Shown in pieces: positions 1 through 7,950 of a DNA stretch of 23,177 bases (the first letter of the stretch is position 1; each line of letters begins with the position of its first letter). This DNA is from Clostridia bacterium (lineage in GTDB: Bacteria > Bacillota_A > Clostridia > Oscillospirales > Acutalibacteraceae). Under the pieces are notes generated by a model. That model was not told where the DNA came from, searched no databases, and was given only the letters and a program-made list of their open reading frames with translations. Made by a program: the position numbers and the translations under genes. Location: the NCBI GenBank assembly GCA_009930155.1, contig RZYX01000026.1:1-23177 (forward strand), written 5' to 3'.

Positions 1-78
1 CCACTGCTGAATAAGATTTGTCAGGATTGGCCCGGTGTATGTTACCCGATGATCGGGCTTCATCCCACTTCGGTTGAC
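1..78 (+). other. TatD-nuclease-like fragment fused in frame at the window edge (probable chimera)
   Basis: Frame 1 reads ...CYPMIGLHPTSV, which I recognise as the conserved segment of TatD-family metal-dependent DNases, in the form usual for Bacteroidetes. These 78 bases have 40 G+C (51%), while the next 78 have 18 (23%). The protein then changes abruptly to a flavodoxin-like sequence. The simplest reading is an assembly or cloning junction near position 75-85. Family recognition is from memory and not searched. Confidence 0.55.
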
Positions 79-447
79 AATTCTGACTTTGAAATAAAAG
101 CTATAAATAAAGATTCAAATTTTGGCTTAGAGGATTATGATGTGGTAGTATTATCATCAGGAGTTTATGGCGGCCATGTTCATAAAAATGTTTTAAGATG
201 GATAGAGAGTTTACAGAGTGATAAAATTAACGAAAATACGAAATTTTACATAGTATTAACATGGTTTGGCAGAAGTAATTCAGATGAATGTGCAAAAAAA
301 GAAGTAAAGGAACTATTGGCAAAAAAAGGCATAAAACTTGAAGATGATTATGTTGAATGTTACGGTAAAGGAATGGGATTTGTAAGGAGTTCTCATCCAG
401 ATGAAAATGATAAAGAAAAAGTATTATCATGGATAAAGCGTTTATAA
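1..447 (+). CDS. Flavodoxin-like protein, 5'-truncated, with a foreign-looking first ~78 bases
   Basis: The reading frame is open to the left edge and ends with TAA at 445-447. From about residue 27 on it resembles a flavodoxin-fold protein: a DYDVVVLSSGVYGG strand-turn where flavodoxins put an FMN-contacting loop, a helix, then a FYIVLTWFGR strand, and a C-terminal segment (ECYGKGMGF, SSHPDENDKEKVLSWI) like that of the flavodoxin domains in EFR1-type proteins. Such proteins carry electrons through FMN in the cytoplasm. The N-terminal phosphate-binding loop is missing. The first 25 or so residues do not fit this fold and look like TatD (see separate entry), so the ATG at 49 is not a credible start. 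The family assignment is moderate; the exact partner and substrate are unknown. Confidence 0.6.
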   Translation, partial: PLLNKICQDWPGVCYPMIGLHPTSVDNSDFEIKAINKDSNFGLEDYDVVVLSSGVYGGHVHKNVLRWIESLQSDKINENTKFYIVLTWFGRSNSDECAKKEVKELLAKKGIKLEDDYVECYGKGMGFVRSSHPDENDKEKVLSWIKRL

Positions 448-475
448 TAGTTTATATTAATAATAGATAAAATAT

Positions 476-513
476 AAAAATCTTCATGACAAAAAATGTC
501 ATGAAGATTTTTT
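476..513. terminator. Bidirectional intrinsic terminator between convergent genes
   Basis: A perfect 15-bp stem (476-490 with 498-512) closes a 7-base A-rich loop. On the plus strand the right arm runs into T508-T513; on the minus strand the arm ends in a run of T complementary to 476-480. It sits between the flavodoxin-like gene and the oppositely oriented rnhA, so it can stop both. Confidence 0.85.
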
Positions 514-536
514 CATTTAAAGCTAATATATAGAAT

Positions 537-989
537 TTATTTAATAAATCTTTGAGATTGTGCAACAGCCAGCTTATCACATCTCTCGTTTTCAGGATGC
601 CCATGGTGTCCTTTTATCCAATTTATTTTAACCTGATGTTTTTCTAGCTCGCTCAAAAGGCTTTCCCATAAATCGGAGTTAAGTGCAGGCTTTTTATCTG
701 ATTTTCTCCAGCCATTCTTTTTCCATGATTTAGCCCAACCTTTTTCAATTGAATCTGCAACATATTTTGAATCAGTGTAAATTTCAACATTACAACTGCG
801 TTTAAGATGTTTAAGACCTTCAATAACAGCAGTAAGCTCCATGCGATTGTTTGTTGTTTCAGGCTCTCCACCAGACAATTCTTTTTCCACATCGTTGTAA
901 CGCAAAATAGTACCCCAACCGCCTGGACCAGGATTGCCAGAGCAAGCACCATCTGTAAAAATTTGAACAAAAGAAAGCTTGTCACTCAT
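537..989 (-). CDS. rnhA: Ribonuclease HI
   Basis: A 150-residue ribonuclease H type 1, which cuts the RNA strand of RNA-DNA hybrids (primers, R-loops) using two Mg ions. It has the full family layout: [16 protein letters not shown] at the N-terminus, NNRMEL, YTDSKY, and the C-terminal [13 protein letters not shown]. Numbering from the ATG, the four acidic catalytic residues are D13, E51, D73 and D138, and the histidine of the mobile loop is H128. The length is that of the E. coli enzyme. An in-frame TTG five codons upstream (at 1004) is possible, but GGAG lies nine bases before the ATG at 989 and decides the start. The gene stands alone, convergent to the flavodoxin-like gene and divergent from the sugar-nucleotide gene. 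Confidence 0.95.
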   Translation of the reverse strand: MSDKLSFVQIFTDGACSGNPGPGGWGTILRYNDVEKELSGGEPETTNNRMELTAVIEGLKHLKRSCNVEIYTDSKYVADSIEKGWAKSWKKNGWRKSDKKPALNSDLWESLLSELEKHQVKINWIKGHHGHPENERCDKLAVAQSQRFIK

Positions 990-1091
990 AGTTTTTTTCT
1001 CCAATCAATTATGGTGAATAATATTTTAACATTATATTTTGAATCAAACAAGAATAAATTAGAAAAACTGATTATATCTACACTCTTTTGT

Positions 1092-1116
1092 TAATAATAG
1101 TAATGGACTATTATTA
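1092..1116. repeat. Inverted repeat just upstream of the ribosome site of the sugar-nucleotide gene
   Basis: Two 10-base arms (1092-1101 and 1107-1116) pair perfectly around AATGG. The element is AT-only in the arms and ends four bases before the AGGAG at 1121-1125. It could be an operator or a 5' mRNA hairpin. There is no T-run, so it is not a terminator on the plus strand. I see no convincing sigma-A promoter in 1005-1132. Confidence 0.45.
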
Positions 1117-1132
1117 TTAAAGGAGAGATAAA

Positions 1133-3451
1133 ATGAAAGCAGTAATAATGGCTGGTGGCGAAGGCTCAAGGATGCGTCCATTAACATGCGATATACCAAA
1201 GCCTATGGCAAGGCTTTGTGGAAAGCCAATTATTGAATATATTATGGATTTGCTAATTGAAAATGGGGTTGACGAAGCTGTTGTAACTATTAAATATTTA
1301 CCTCAGGTGATTAGAGATAATTTCACGAATAATAAATATAAAGGACTTAATTTGACATTCGTTGAAGAAGGAGTTTCTTTAAAAACGGCAGGTAGCGTGA
1401 AAAATGCAGCAAAAAACTTTGATGAGCCATTTTTTGTAGTTAGTGGAGACGCAATGTGTGATTATGATTTAGGGAACATAATGGATTATCACAAAAGTGC
1501 TTCTGCAAAAGCTACCATTGTGCTTTCAAAAGTAAAAGACCCTCGTGAATATGGTCTTGTAAAAATGAATGATGATGGAGTAGTAGAAGGGTTTATCGAA
1601 AAGCCAGGCTGGGGACAAGTAACAACAGACCTTGCAAATACTGGTATTTATGTGCTTAATCCTGAAGTTTTAAATGAAATTCCAGATGACGAACCTTTTG
1701 ATTTTGCACAGGATTTATTTCCAAAAATGCTACAAAATAAAATGCAGATAAACGGATATAATGCACCGGGGTATTGGTGTGACATAGGCGATTTAACAGC
1801 ATATTTGCGTTGCCAATATGATATGCTTAATGGCAATGTTAAATGCAAAATTAATGCACTTAGCGAAGGTGTATTTTCAAATCAAAAAGTTATGCCAAAG
1901 GGTGATTACAAGGTTATTTCACCTGTATATATAGGCGATAATGTAGAGTTTGAAAGTGGAGCAGTTATAGGACCCAATACAATAATTGATGACGGATGTT
2001 TGGTAGGTAAAGATGCGAAAATACGCTATTCACTTATGCTTGAAAACTCCTATGCATCAAGTGATGCAGAGATGACGGGTTCGATTTTGGGCACAGGAGC
2101 ATCAATAAAAAGTAATGCAACAATGCATGATCATAGTGCAACTGGAACAGGTGCAATAATCGGTAAAAATGCAGTTGTAAGGCCAAACGTACTAATATGG
2201 CCAGAGAAAATTGTTAGTGATGGCACAACTGTATATAAAAATATTAAATATGGAAAATTTAGCAGAGATATTTTTGATGATGATGGCATAAGAGGAGAGA
2301 GCGGGGTAGAACTTACGCCAGAAGTTTGTGCAAGACTTGGTGCATCAATTGGAAGTACTCATGCAGGCAGAAAAACAGGAATTGCATTTGATGGCAAACG
2401 AAATTCAAAAATATTAAAGCTTGCTCTAACTTCGGGGCTTATGTCTGCTGGAAGTCATGTTTGGGATTTTGGCGACTGTTTTGAAACACAACTGTATTTT
2501 TTCACTTCTTTTTGTGGTCTTGGAATGGGAATATTTATTTCAGACGGTGATGATACAGGCATTAAAGTTTGCGGTGAAGGTGGACTGTCACTCCCAAGGT
2601 TTTTGGAGAGGGAAGTTGAAGCAAGACTTTCTAAAGGTGAGTTTAATAGGTGTGGCAGTGATTCATGCCGAGATATTGCAGACATGAGCAGTATTCAGAT
2701 GATATATCAGCAGGAACTTTGTAGGCAAGCACGATATGGACTTATAGGTCAAAGTGCTGGAATCGAGTGTGAAAACGAGCAAATCTCAAGGATATTGCGG
2801 GAGTGCCTTGACAGACTCGGATGCGAATATTCGTCAAAAAGGGTTATGAAAATAACAAATGAGGGTACATTCCTTAATTTTATAGATGATGAAATTGGTG
2901 AAGTTCCGTATGAAAAACTGCTTGCTATTTGTTGTATAAATGAGTTGCAAAGCGGCCGTGATATAGCGTTGCCATATGATGCTCCACAGTTTTTGAATAG
3001 TCTTGCAAAAAGTTATGACAAAAGAGCATTACGGTATCTTCGTTCACCTGCAGACAACACAGACAGTGAGGCACGCAGACTTAGCATGAAACAGGGCTGG
3101 GTAAGAGATGGATTGTTTATGGCTGTTCGTGTTTTGGCTATAATGAATGAGAGGGGTGTTTCGCTTTCTCAATTGCTTATGGAGGTTCCCGATTTTTATG
3201 TTCAAAGAAAAGTGCTGGAGATAGATATTTCACCTACACAGTTGTCAGAAATATTAGGGCTTGATAATAGTGAAATTAATTCGGGCAAAGAGGGAATAAC
3301 GCTTAAAAGGGATAACGGACGACTTCTTATAACTCCTACTCGAAAGGGAGATAAATTAAAAGTATTTGCGGAGGCTTCAAACATGGAAGTTGCACAAGAA
3401 CTTTGTGTAGAAATAGAAGAAAGAATTAAAGCTAATAAAGCATATAAATAA
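1133..3451 (+). CDS. Sugar-phosphate nucleotidyltransferase with hexapeptide repeats and a degenerate phosphohexomutase domain
   Basis: A 772-residue cytoplasmic protein in three parts. Residues ~1-230 are a nucleotidyltransferase that would join NTP and a sugar-1-phosphate: MAGGEGSRMRPLT with the G-x-G-x-R motif, IPKPM lysine, VSGDAM with the metal aspartate, and GYWCDIG. Residues ~245-350 are left-handed beta-helix hexapeptide repeats (SPVYIGDNV, GAVIGPNTII). Residues ~365-765 follow the phosphomannomutase/phosphoglucomutase fold, starting FDDDGIRG. In clostridia this architecture is annotated mannose-1-phosphate guanylyltransferase/phosphomannomutase. Here the mutase part lacks its catalytic loops: the TASHNP loop is replaced by ISDGDDTGIK (469-478), the DGDGDR metal loop by ITNEGTF (574-580), and the RPSGTEP phosphate loop by TPTRKGD (734-740). 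The nucleotidyltransferase is probably active; the mutase domain is probably not. The sugar and nucleotide are unknown. AGGAG at 1121-1125 supports the ATG. Confidence 0.85.
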   Translation: MKAVIMAGGEGSRMRPLTCDIPKPMARLCGKPIIEYIMDLLIENGVDEAVVTIKYLPQVIRDNFTNNKYKGLNLTFVEEGVSLKTAGSVKNAAKNFDEPFFVVSGDAMCDYDLGNIMDYHKSASAKATIVLSKVKDPREYGLVKMNDDGVVEGFIEKPGWGQVTTDLANTGIYVLNPEVLNEIPDDEPFDFAQDLFPKMLQNKMQINGYNAPGYWCDIGDLTAYLRCQYDMLNGNVKCKINALSEGVFSNQKVMPKGDYKVISPVYIGDNVEFESGAVIGPNTIIDDGCLVGKDAKIRYSLMLENSYASSDAEMTGSILGTGASIKSNATMHDHSATGTGAIIGKNAVVRPNVLIWPEKIVSDGTTVYKNIKYGKFSRDIFDDDGIRGESGVELTPEVCARLGASIGSTHAGRKTGIAFDGKRNSKILKLALTSGLMSAGSHVWDFGDCFETQLYFFTSFCGLGMGIFISDGDDTGIKVCGEGGLSLPRFLEREVEARLSKGEFNRCGSDSCRDIADMSSIQMIYQQELCRQARYGLIGQSAGIECENEQISRILRECLDRLGCEYSSKRVMKITNEGTFLNFIDDEIGEVPYEKLLAICCINELQSGRDIALPYDAPQFLNSLAKSYDKRALRYLRSPADNTDSEARRLSMKQGWVRDGLFMAVRVLAIMNERGVSLSQLLMEVPDFYVQRKVLEIDISPTQLSEILGLDNSEINSGKEGITLKRDNGRLLITPTRKGDKLKVFAEASNMEVAQELCVEIEERIKANKAYK

Positions 3452-3461
3452 GTGTATTAGC

Positions 3462-3490
3462 TTGACATTTCAGTAGAATAGCTGTAAAAT
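3462..3490 (+). promoter_or_regulatory. Sigma-A promoter of the rnj operon
   Basis: A perfect -35 TTGACA (3462-3467), a 17-base spacer and TAAAAT (3485-3490) give a near-consensus promoter. Transcription should start near 3497, leaving a leader of about 165 bases before the RNase J gene. Confidence 0.85.
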
Positions 3491-3507
3491 ATTGCTAATG
3501 TTTATTG

Positions 3508-3538
3508 ATACCGCCGTCGTGATACGCGTCGGCGGTAT
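3508..3538 (+). promoter_or_regulatory. GC-rich hairpin near the 5' end of the rnj leader
   Basis: Arms 3508-3516 and 3530-3538 form a perfect 9-bp stem (ATACCGCCG/CGGCGGTAT), with further inner pairs (3518-3519 with 3527-3528). It is strikingly GC-rich against the AT-rich surroundings and starts about 10 bases after the predicted transcription start. There is no following T-run, so it is not a terminator. A stable structure at a 5' end protects mRNA from RNase J, so it may stabilise or autoregulate this message (inference). Confidence 0.55.
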
Positions 3539-3606
3539 ATTCGGTTGATACATTCTCTTCACATATTATGTTTTCGGATAACTCAATACATTAAAATCGT
3601 TAGTTC

Positions 3607-3639
3607 CTCGCCCTTTGGGTTGGGGCTAGTACTGTTTTT
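3607..3639 (+). promoter_or_regulatory. Second leader hairpin followed by a short T-run (possible attenuator)
   Basis: CTCGCCC (3607-3613) can pair with GGGCTAG (3623-3629) with one mismatch. After TACTG comes T3635-T3639, then the AAGGAG ribosome site at 3646-3651. It might act as a weak attenuator before rnj, but the stem is short and five bases separate it from the T-run. Confidence 0.25.
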
Positions 3640-3660
3640 ATAAATAAGGAGATAAATTTT

Positions 3661-5469
3661 ATGCAAAACGAAAAAGAAAAGGTTAAAGAAAAGATTGTAG
3701 ATGCAATCGTTAGAGACACAAAAGAAAATAAGCCTACGGGCGAACGCAGGTATCGTCCTTCTGGACGCACAAACACAACAAAAAAAGCACCTACCAAAAA
3801 ATCAAATAATAATCAACCAGTTAAAATTGCTTTTCTTGGCGGTCTTAATGAAGTTGGAAAAAACATGACGCTTTATGAGTATGATGGAGATATGTTTATA
3901 GCTGATTGTGGACTTGCCTTTCCTGACCAAGATATGCCAGGTGTTGACCTTGTCTTGCCTGATTTCACTTATGTTGAGAAAAATATTGATAAAATCAAAG
4001 GCATAGTAATTACTCATGGTCATGAAGATCATATAGGTGGTCTTGCCTATTTGTTAAAGATTGTTAATTTGCCTATCTATGGTACGAGGCTTGCTATAGG
4101 GCTTATTCAAGGCAAACTAAAGGAACATGGTATTCTTGACAAAGTAAAATTAAATGTAGTAAAGCCTGGTGATCATGTTACTCTTGGCAAGTTTGATGTA
4201 GAAATGATTCATGTAAACCACTCTATTCCAGATGCGCTTGGATTTGCAATTAGATGTGGTGCAGGTACAATTATTCAGACTGGAGATTTTAAAATTGACA
4301 GTACTCCTATTGACGGAGATATGATTGATCTTGCCCGATTTGCTCAAATAGGTAAAGAGGGAGTTCTTTGCCTTCTTTCTGATTCTACAAATGCAGAGCG
4401 ACCAGGATATACAGTTAGTGAAAGTAAAGTTGGAGAGTCTTTTGAATTATTGTTCAAAAAGGCTGGCAAACGAAGAATACTTGTTGCAACTTTTGCATCA
4501 AATATACACAGAGTTCAGCAAATAATGGATGCAGCAAAGGAATCTGGCAAGAAAGTTGCACTTTCAGGAAGAAGCCTTGAAAATGTTGTCGGTATTGCTA
4601 AAGAGCTTGGATATATTAATATTCCTGAAGGTTTGCTAATTCCGCTTGACATGATAAGAAAGTATTCACCTGAGGATTTGGTTCTTATAACTACAGGAAG
4701 TCAGGGCGAGCCTATGTCTGCTCTTACCAGAATGGCATTTTCTGACCACCGCAAGGTAGCAATTAGTCCAAATGACTATGTAATAATTTCTGCAACCCCA
4801 ATTCCAGGCAACGAAAAGATGGTTAGCAAGGTTATAAATGAACTTATGAAGCTTGGTGCAGAAGTAGTATATGAAAAGATGTATGAAGTGCATGTTTCTG
4901 GCCACGCTTGTCAGGAAGAGCTAAAGCTTATGATGGGGATTACAAAGCCTAAGTACTTTATCCCTGTTCACGGCGAACAAAAACATCTTGCAAAGCATGC
5001 AATGCTTGCAGAAAGTATGGGAATAGAAAGAAAAAATATAATTATTCCTGATATTGGAAAGAAAATTGAGATATCTCAAAAAGAAATTAAAGTTTTGGGT
5101 AATGTTCCTGCGGGCAGAGTTTTTGTTGACGGATATGGCGTTGGCGATGTCGGCAGTATAGTTCTTAGGGATAGAAAGCATCTTGCACAGGATGGACTTA
5201 TTATAATTGTTTCGACAATTGATAGTGCGTCAGGTCAAGTGCTTGCAGGACCTGATATTGTTTCAAGAGGATTTGTATATGTTCGTGAGTCAGAAGAGCT
5301 TATGGATGAGGCACGTAAAGTTGCACAATACGCCCTTGATGTATGTTTTGAAAATGGAGTAAGGGACTGGAGCACAATAAAAACAAAGCTTCGTGACGAA
5401 GTTTCTCACTTGCTTTATGATCGTACAAAAAGGAGCCCAATGATATTGCCAATCATCATGGAGGTATAA
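3661..5469 (+). CDS. rnj: Ribonuclease J
   Basis: A 602-residue metallo-beta-lactamase/beta-CASP RNase, acting as endonuclease and 5'-3' exonuclease in mRNA decay and RNA maturation. It shows HGHEDH at 119-124, VNHSIPD with H187, TGDFK with D209 (zinc site and catalysis), GSQGEP, beta-CASP helices and a second HGE motif at H437, followed by the RNase J C-terminal domain ending MILPIIMEV. B. subtilis RNase J1 has about 555 residues; the surplus is a Lys/Arg/Asn/Thr-rich, probably disordered N-terminal ~48 residues. AAGGAG at 3646-3651 with a 9-base spacer supports this ATG. It heads a long gene run with only seven bases to gdpP. Which RNase J paralogue (J1 or J2) it represents cannot be told here, though its complete zinc motif argues for an active enzyme. 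Confidence 0.95.
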   Translation: MQNEKEKVKEKIVDAIVRDTKENKPTGERRYRPSGRTNTTKKAPTKKSNNNQPVKIAFLGGLNEVGKNMTLYEYDGDMFIADCGLAFPDQDMPGVDLVLPDFTYVEKNIDKIKGIVITHGHEDHIGGLAYLLKIVNLPIYGTRLAIGLIQGKLKEHGILDKVKLNVVKPGDHVTLGKFDVEMIHVNHSIPDALGFAIRCGAGTIIQTGDFKIDSTPIDGDMIDLARFAQIGKEGVLCLLSDSTNAERPGYTVSESKVGESFELLFKKAGKRRILVATFASNIHRVQQIMDAAKESGKKVALSGRSLENVVGIAKELGYINIPEGLLIPLDMIRKYSPEDLVLITTGSQGEPMSALTRMAFSDHRKVAISPNDYVIISATPIPGNEKMVSKVINELMKLGAEVVYEKMYEVHVSGHACQEELKLMMGITKPKYFIPVHGEQKHLAKHAMLAESMGIERKNIIIPDIGKKIEISQKEIKVLGNVPAGRVFVDGYGVGDVGSIVLRDRKHLAQDGLIIIVSTIDSASGQVLAGPDIVSRGFVYVRESEELMDEARKVAQYALDVCFENGVRDWSTIKTKLRDEVSHLLYDRTKRSPMILPIIMEV

Positions 5470-5476
5470 ATTCCTA

Positions 5477-7444
5477 ATGAAAGTTAAAACCTTTTTTATT
5501 AACTACCCTTTACAGATTGTAGCATTCATAATTGCTATGATTTTTACAGGAATCATGGCATATTACAATTGGCAGGTAGCTGTTGCACAAGTATTTTTAA
5601 TTGTTGTAATAGCTGTTGCTGCAGTTTTGCGTGCAAAATTAGTTAGTGATAGGTTGAAAAGAACGGTTAAAAGGACAGCTGAGTATCTTGATTATAGTCA
5701 AAAAAAATCGCTCGATGGATTCCCTTTTCCTGTAGTTGTTGCTGAGGAAAATGGTAAGATTTTATGGTGTAATCAATTATTTAATGCAAAAGTAATCGTA
5801 GATGAACATTTGCCAAGCGATGATATAAATCAGTTCATATTAGGTATGGATGTTAGTGAACTTTCATTAATTGGAAGTAGCACTACAGAATATAAAGGCA
5901 AAAAATATACATTATATTCAAATAAATTAGCGGATAAAAACAATATAATGCATATAGTTTATTTTGTTGAAGATACAGTGCTAAAAAACACAGCTGAGGA
6001 ATATGAGCTTTCTCGTCCTGCAATTTTGCATATGATTGTTGATAATTCTGAAGATATTTTTCAAAATTATAAGGATAGTGAAGTTGCTGTAATAAATGGC
6101 GGAATTGAAAAGATAATAGAATCTTGGATAGCACAGTTTCCATGCGTAATGAGAAAAATTGCAAATGGAAAGTTTTTTATTATCGTTGAAGAGCGTGGAC
6201 TTAAAAGAATGATTGCAGAGCGTTTTAAAATTTTAGACGAAATTAGAGCTTTTGAATATGAGGAAAAGATAATTGGAATTACACTTTCAATTGGTTGTGG
6301 CAGAGGCAATACGATGTTGGAATGTGATGAGTCTGCAAGGCAGTCAATTGATATGGCACAAAGCCGTGGAGGAGATCAAGTAGCACTTAAAACTAAGGGT
6401 AGCTATGAATTCTTTGGTGGAGTTTCAAGTGGTGTTGAAAAACGTACCAAGACAAAAACACGAATTATTGCTGCAGCACTTGCAGAACTGCTAGAAAGTA
6501 GCGATAATATAATTGTTATGGGTCACTGTTATTCAGACCTTGATAGTATAGGAGCGGCTGTAGGTGTTTGTAGTGCCGCAGCAGCAGTTGGTAAATCAGC
6601 AAAAATAGTTCTATACAGGGAAAATACTTTGGCGGAATCTTTAATAAAGCATCTTGAATCCCAAGGGCTAGGTGCACTTTTTATTGAACCAGAAAAGGCT
6701 AATTCGTTAGTAAATAAAAAAACTTTGCTTGTCATTGTTGATACACATCGTGCAGATTTCCTTGAATACAGACCTATATACGATGCGGTCGAAACGGTTG
6801 TGGTTATTGACCATCACAGAAAAACCGTTGACTACATAGATGATGCGGTTATTTTTTATAACGAACCAACAGCATCTTCTGCTTCTGAAATGATAACAGA
6901 GATTTTGCAATATATCACAGTTAGAGCGCCTCTTGAATCGGCAGCTGCTGAAGCACTACTTGCAGGCATAATGCTGGATACACGCAATTTTGTATTGCGA
7001 ACAGGAGTGCGTAGCTTTGAGGCGGCAGCCTATCTTCGTGGTAGAGGTGCAGATACAGTTGCGGTTAAGCGTTTGTTTGCAAACAGTATGGATAATTATA
7101 AACAGAGAAATGCAATTATAGGCAACTCCACAACCTACAAAAATTGCGCACTTGCAATAGCACCAGAAGGCATTGATAATGTTCGTATAGTTGCATCTCA
7201 GGTTGCAGACGAACTTTTGAATATTGAAGGAATAAAATCATCGTATGTGATTTTTAAAACAGATGAAACAATTAACATTTCTGCTCGCTCAATGGGCGAG
7301 ATGAATGTTCAGGTTATAATGGAAAATTTGAGTGGTGGCGGTCACCAAACTATGGCGGCAGCACAGCTTAAAAATGTAACCATGGAGGATGCATTTGGCA
7401 AACTTCGTGTATCGCTTGATGATTTCTTTGAAAAAAATAATTAA
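5477..7444 (+). CDS. gdpP: Cyclic-di-AMP phosphodiesterase GdpP (YybT-type, DHH-DHHA1)
   Basis: A 655-residue membrane-anchored enzyme that hydrolyses c-di-AMP to pApA. Order: two membrane segments in residues ~8-52, a PAS-like domain (~75-145), a degenerate GGDEF domain (~170-315, keeping TLSIGCGRG but not the GGDEF signature), then DHH (~335-490) and DHHA1 (~530-650). Metal-binding residues are visible: H350, D354 and D356 in GHCYSDLDSIG, D in IVDTHR, DHH at 445-447, and GGGH at 620-623. The length matches B. subtilis GdpP (659). The GGAGG site overlaps the end of rnj and the gap to rplI is 17 bases, so it is translated from the same message. The pairing gdpP-rplI-dnaB is a classical Firmicutes order. 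c-di-AMP levels affect potassium and cell-wall balance, which fits a LiaF-like protein at the end of the run (inference). Confidence 0.95.
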   Translation: MKVKTFFINYPLQIVAFIIAMIFTGIMAYYNWQVAVAQVFLIVVIAVAAVLRAKLVSDRLKRTVKRTAEYLDYSQKKSLDGFPFPVVVAEENGKILWCNQLFNAKVIVDEHLPSDDINQFILGMDVSELSLIGSSTTEYKGKKYTLYSNKLADKNNIMHIVYFVEDTVLKNTAEEYELSRPAILHMIVDNSEDIFQNYKDSEVAVINGGIEKIIESWIAQFPCVMRKIANGKFFIIVEERGLKRMIAERFKILDEIRAFEYEEKIIGITLSIGCGRGNTMLECDESARQSIDMAQSRGGDQVALKTKGSYEFFGGVSSGVEKRTKTKTRIIAAALAELLESSDNIIVMGHCYSDLDSIGAAVGVCSAAAAVGKSAKIVLYRENTLAESLIKHLESQGLGALFIEPEKANSLVNKKTLLVIVDTHRADFLEYRPIYDAVETVVVIDHHRKTVDYIDDAVIFYNEPTASSASEMITEILQYITVRAPLESAAAEALLAGIMLDTRNFVLRTGVRSFEAAAYLRGRGADTVAVKRLFANSMDNYKQRNAIIGNSTTYKNCALAIAPEGIDNVRIVASQVADELLNIEGIKSSYVIFKTDETINISARSMGEMNVQVIMENLSGGGHQTMAAAQLKNVTMEDAFGKLRVSLDDFFEKNN

Positions 7445-7461
7445 TTTTGGAGGAAACGTAA

Positions 7462-7905
7462 ATGAAGGTAATTTTAAAACAAGATGTTAAGGGACTTGGC
7501 AAAAAAGGTGAGCTTGTAAATGCGTCTGATGGATATGCACGCAACTTTCTGTTTCCAAGAGATTTTGCAATTCCTGCGGATGCTCAAAATATGACAGAGC
7601 TAAAAAACGCAGAGCAATCAAAAAATCATAAGATAGAGACTGAAAAAGCGGAAGCTCAGGCTTCAGCAGATAAGATATCAGATAAAATAATAAAGATTAC
7701 CGCAAAGGCAGGTAAGGGCGGAAAATTATTTGGTTCTATTACAGCAAAAGAAATTGCAGAGCAAATAAAAAAAGAGTATAGTATTAATGTTGATAAACGA
7801 AAGATAACAGTTGATGATATAAAAACATTTGGAACTTATGAGGCTGAAATAAAGCTTTACAATGGCATAATTGCAAAGATAAAGGTGCAGGTTAGTGAAT
7901 CATAA
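7462..7905 (+). CDS. rplI: 50S ribosomal protein L9
   Basis: A 147-residue L9 of the large ribosomal subunit. The N-terminal domain is canonical (MKVILKQDVKGLGKKGE, VNASDGYARNFLFP), then a charged connecting helix (~45-75) rich in Lys, Glu and Ala, and a C-terminal domain with AGKGGKLFGSIT, which contacts 23S rRNA. Length equals the family norm. Ribosome site GGAGG precedes the ATG. It lies between gdpP and dnaB as in Bacillus. Confidence 0.97.
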   Translation: MKVILKQDVKGLGKKGELVNASDGYARNFLFPRDFAIPADAQNMTELKNAEQSKNHKIETEKAEAQASADKISDKIIKITAKAGKGGKLFGSITAKEIAEQIKKEYSINVDKRKITVDDIKTFGTYEAEIKLYNGIIAKIKVQVSES

Positions 7906-7950
7906 TTACTACCTTGTAATCCGTAATTAATTATAAGGAGAAATAGATCC

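Noticed and set aside
1..447. A natural TatD-flavodoxin fusion protein
   Set aside because: The switch in GC content and in protein family within a few bases, right at the window edge, fits an assembly chimera better than a real fusion.
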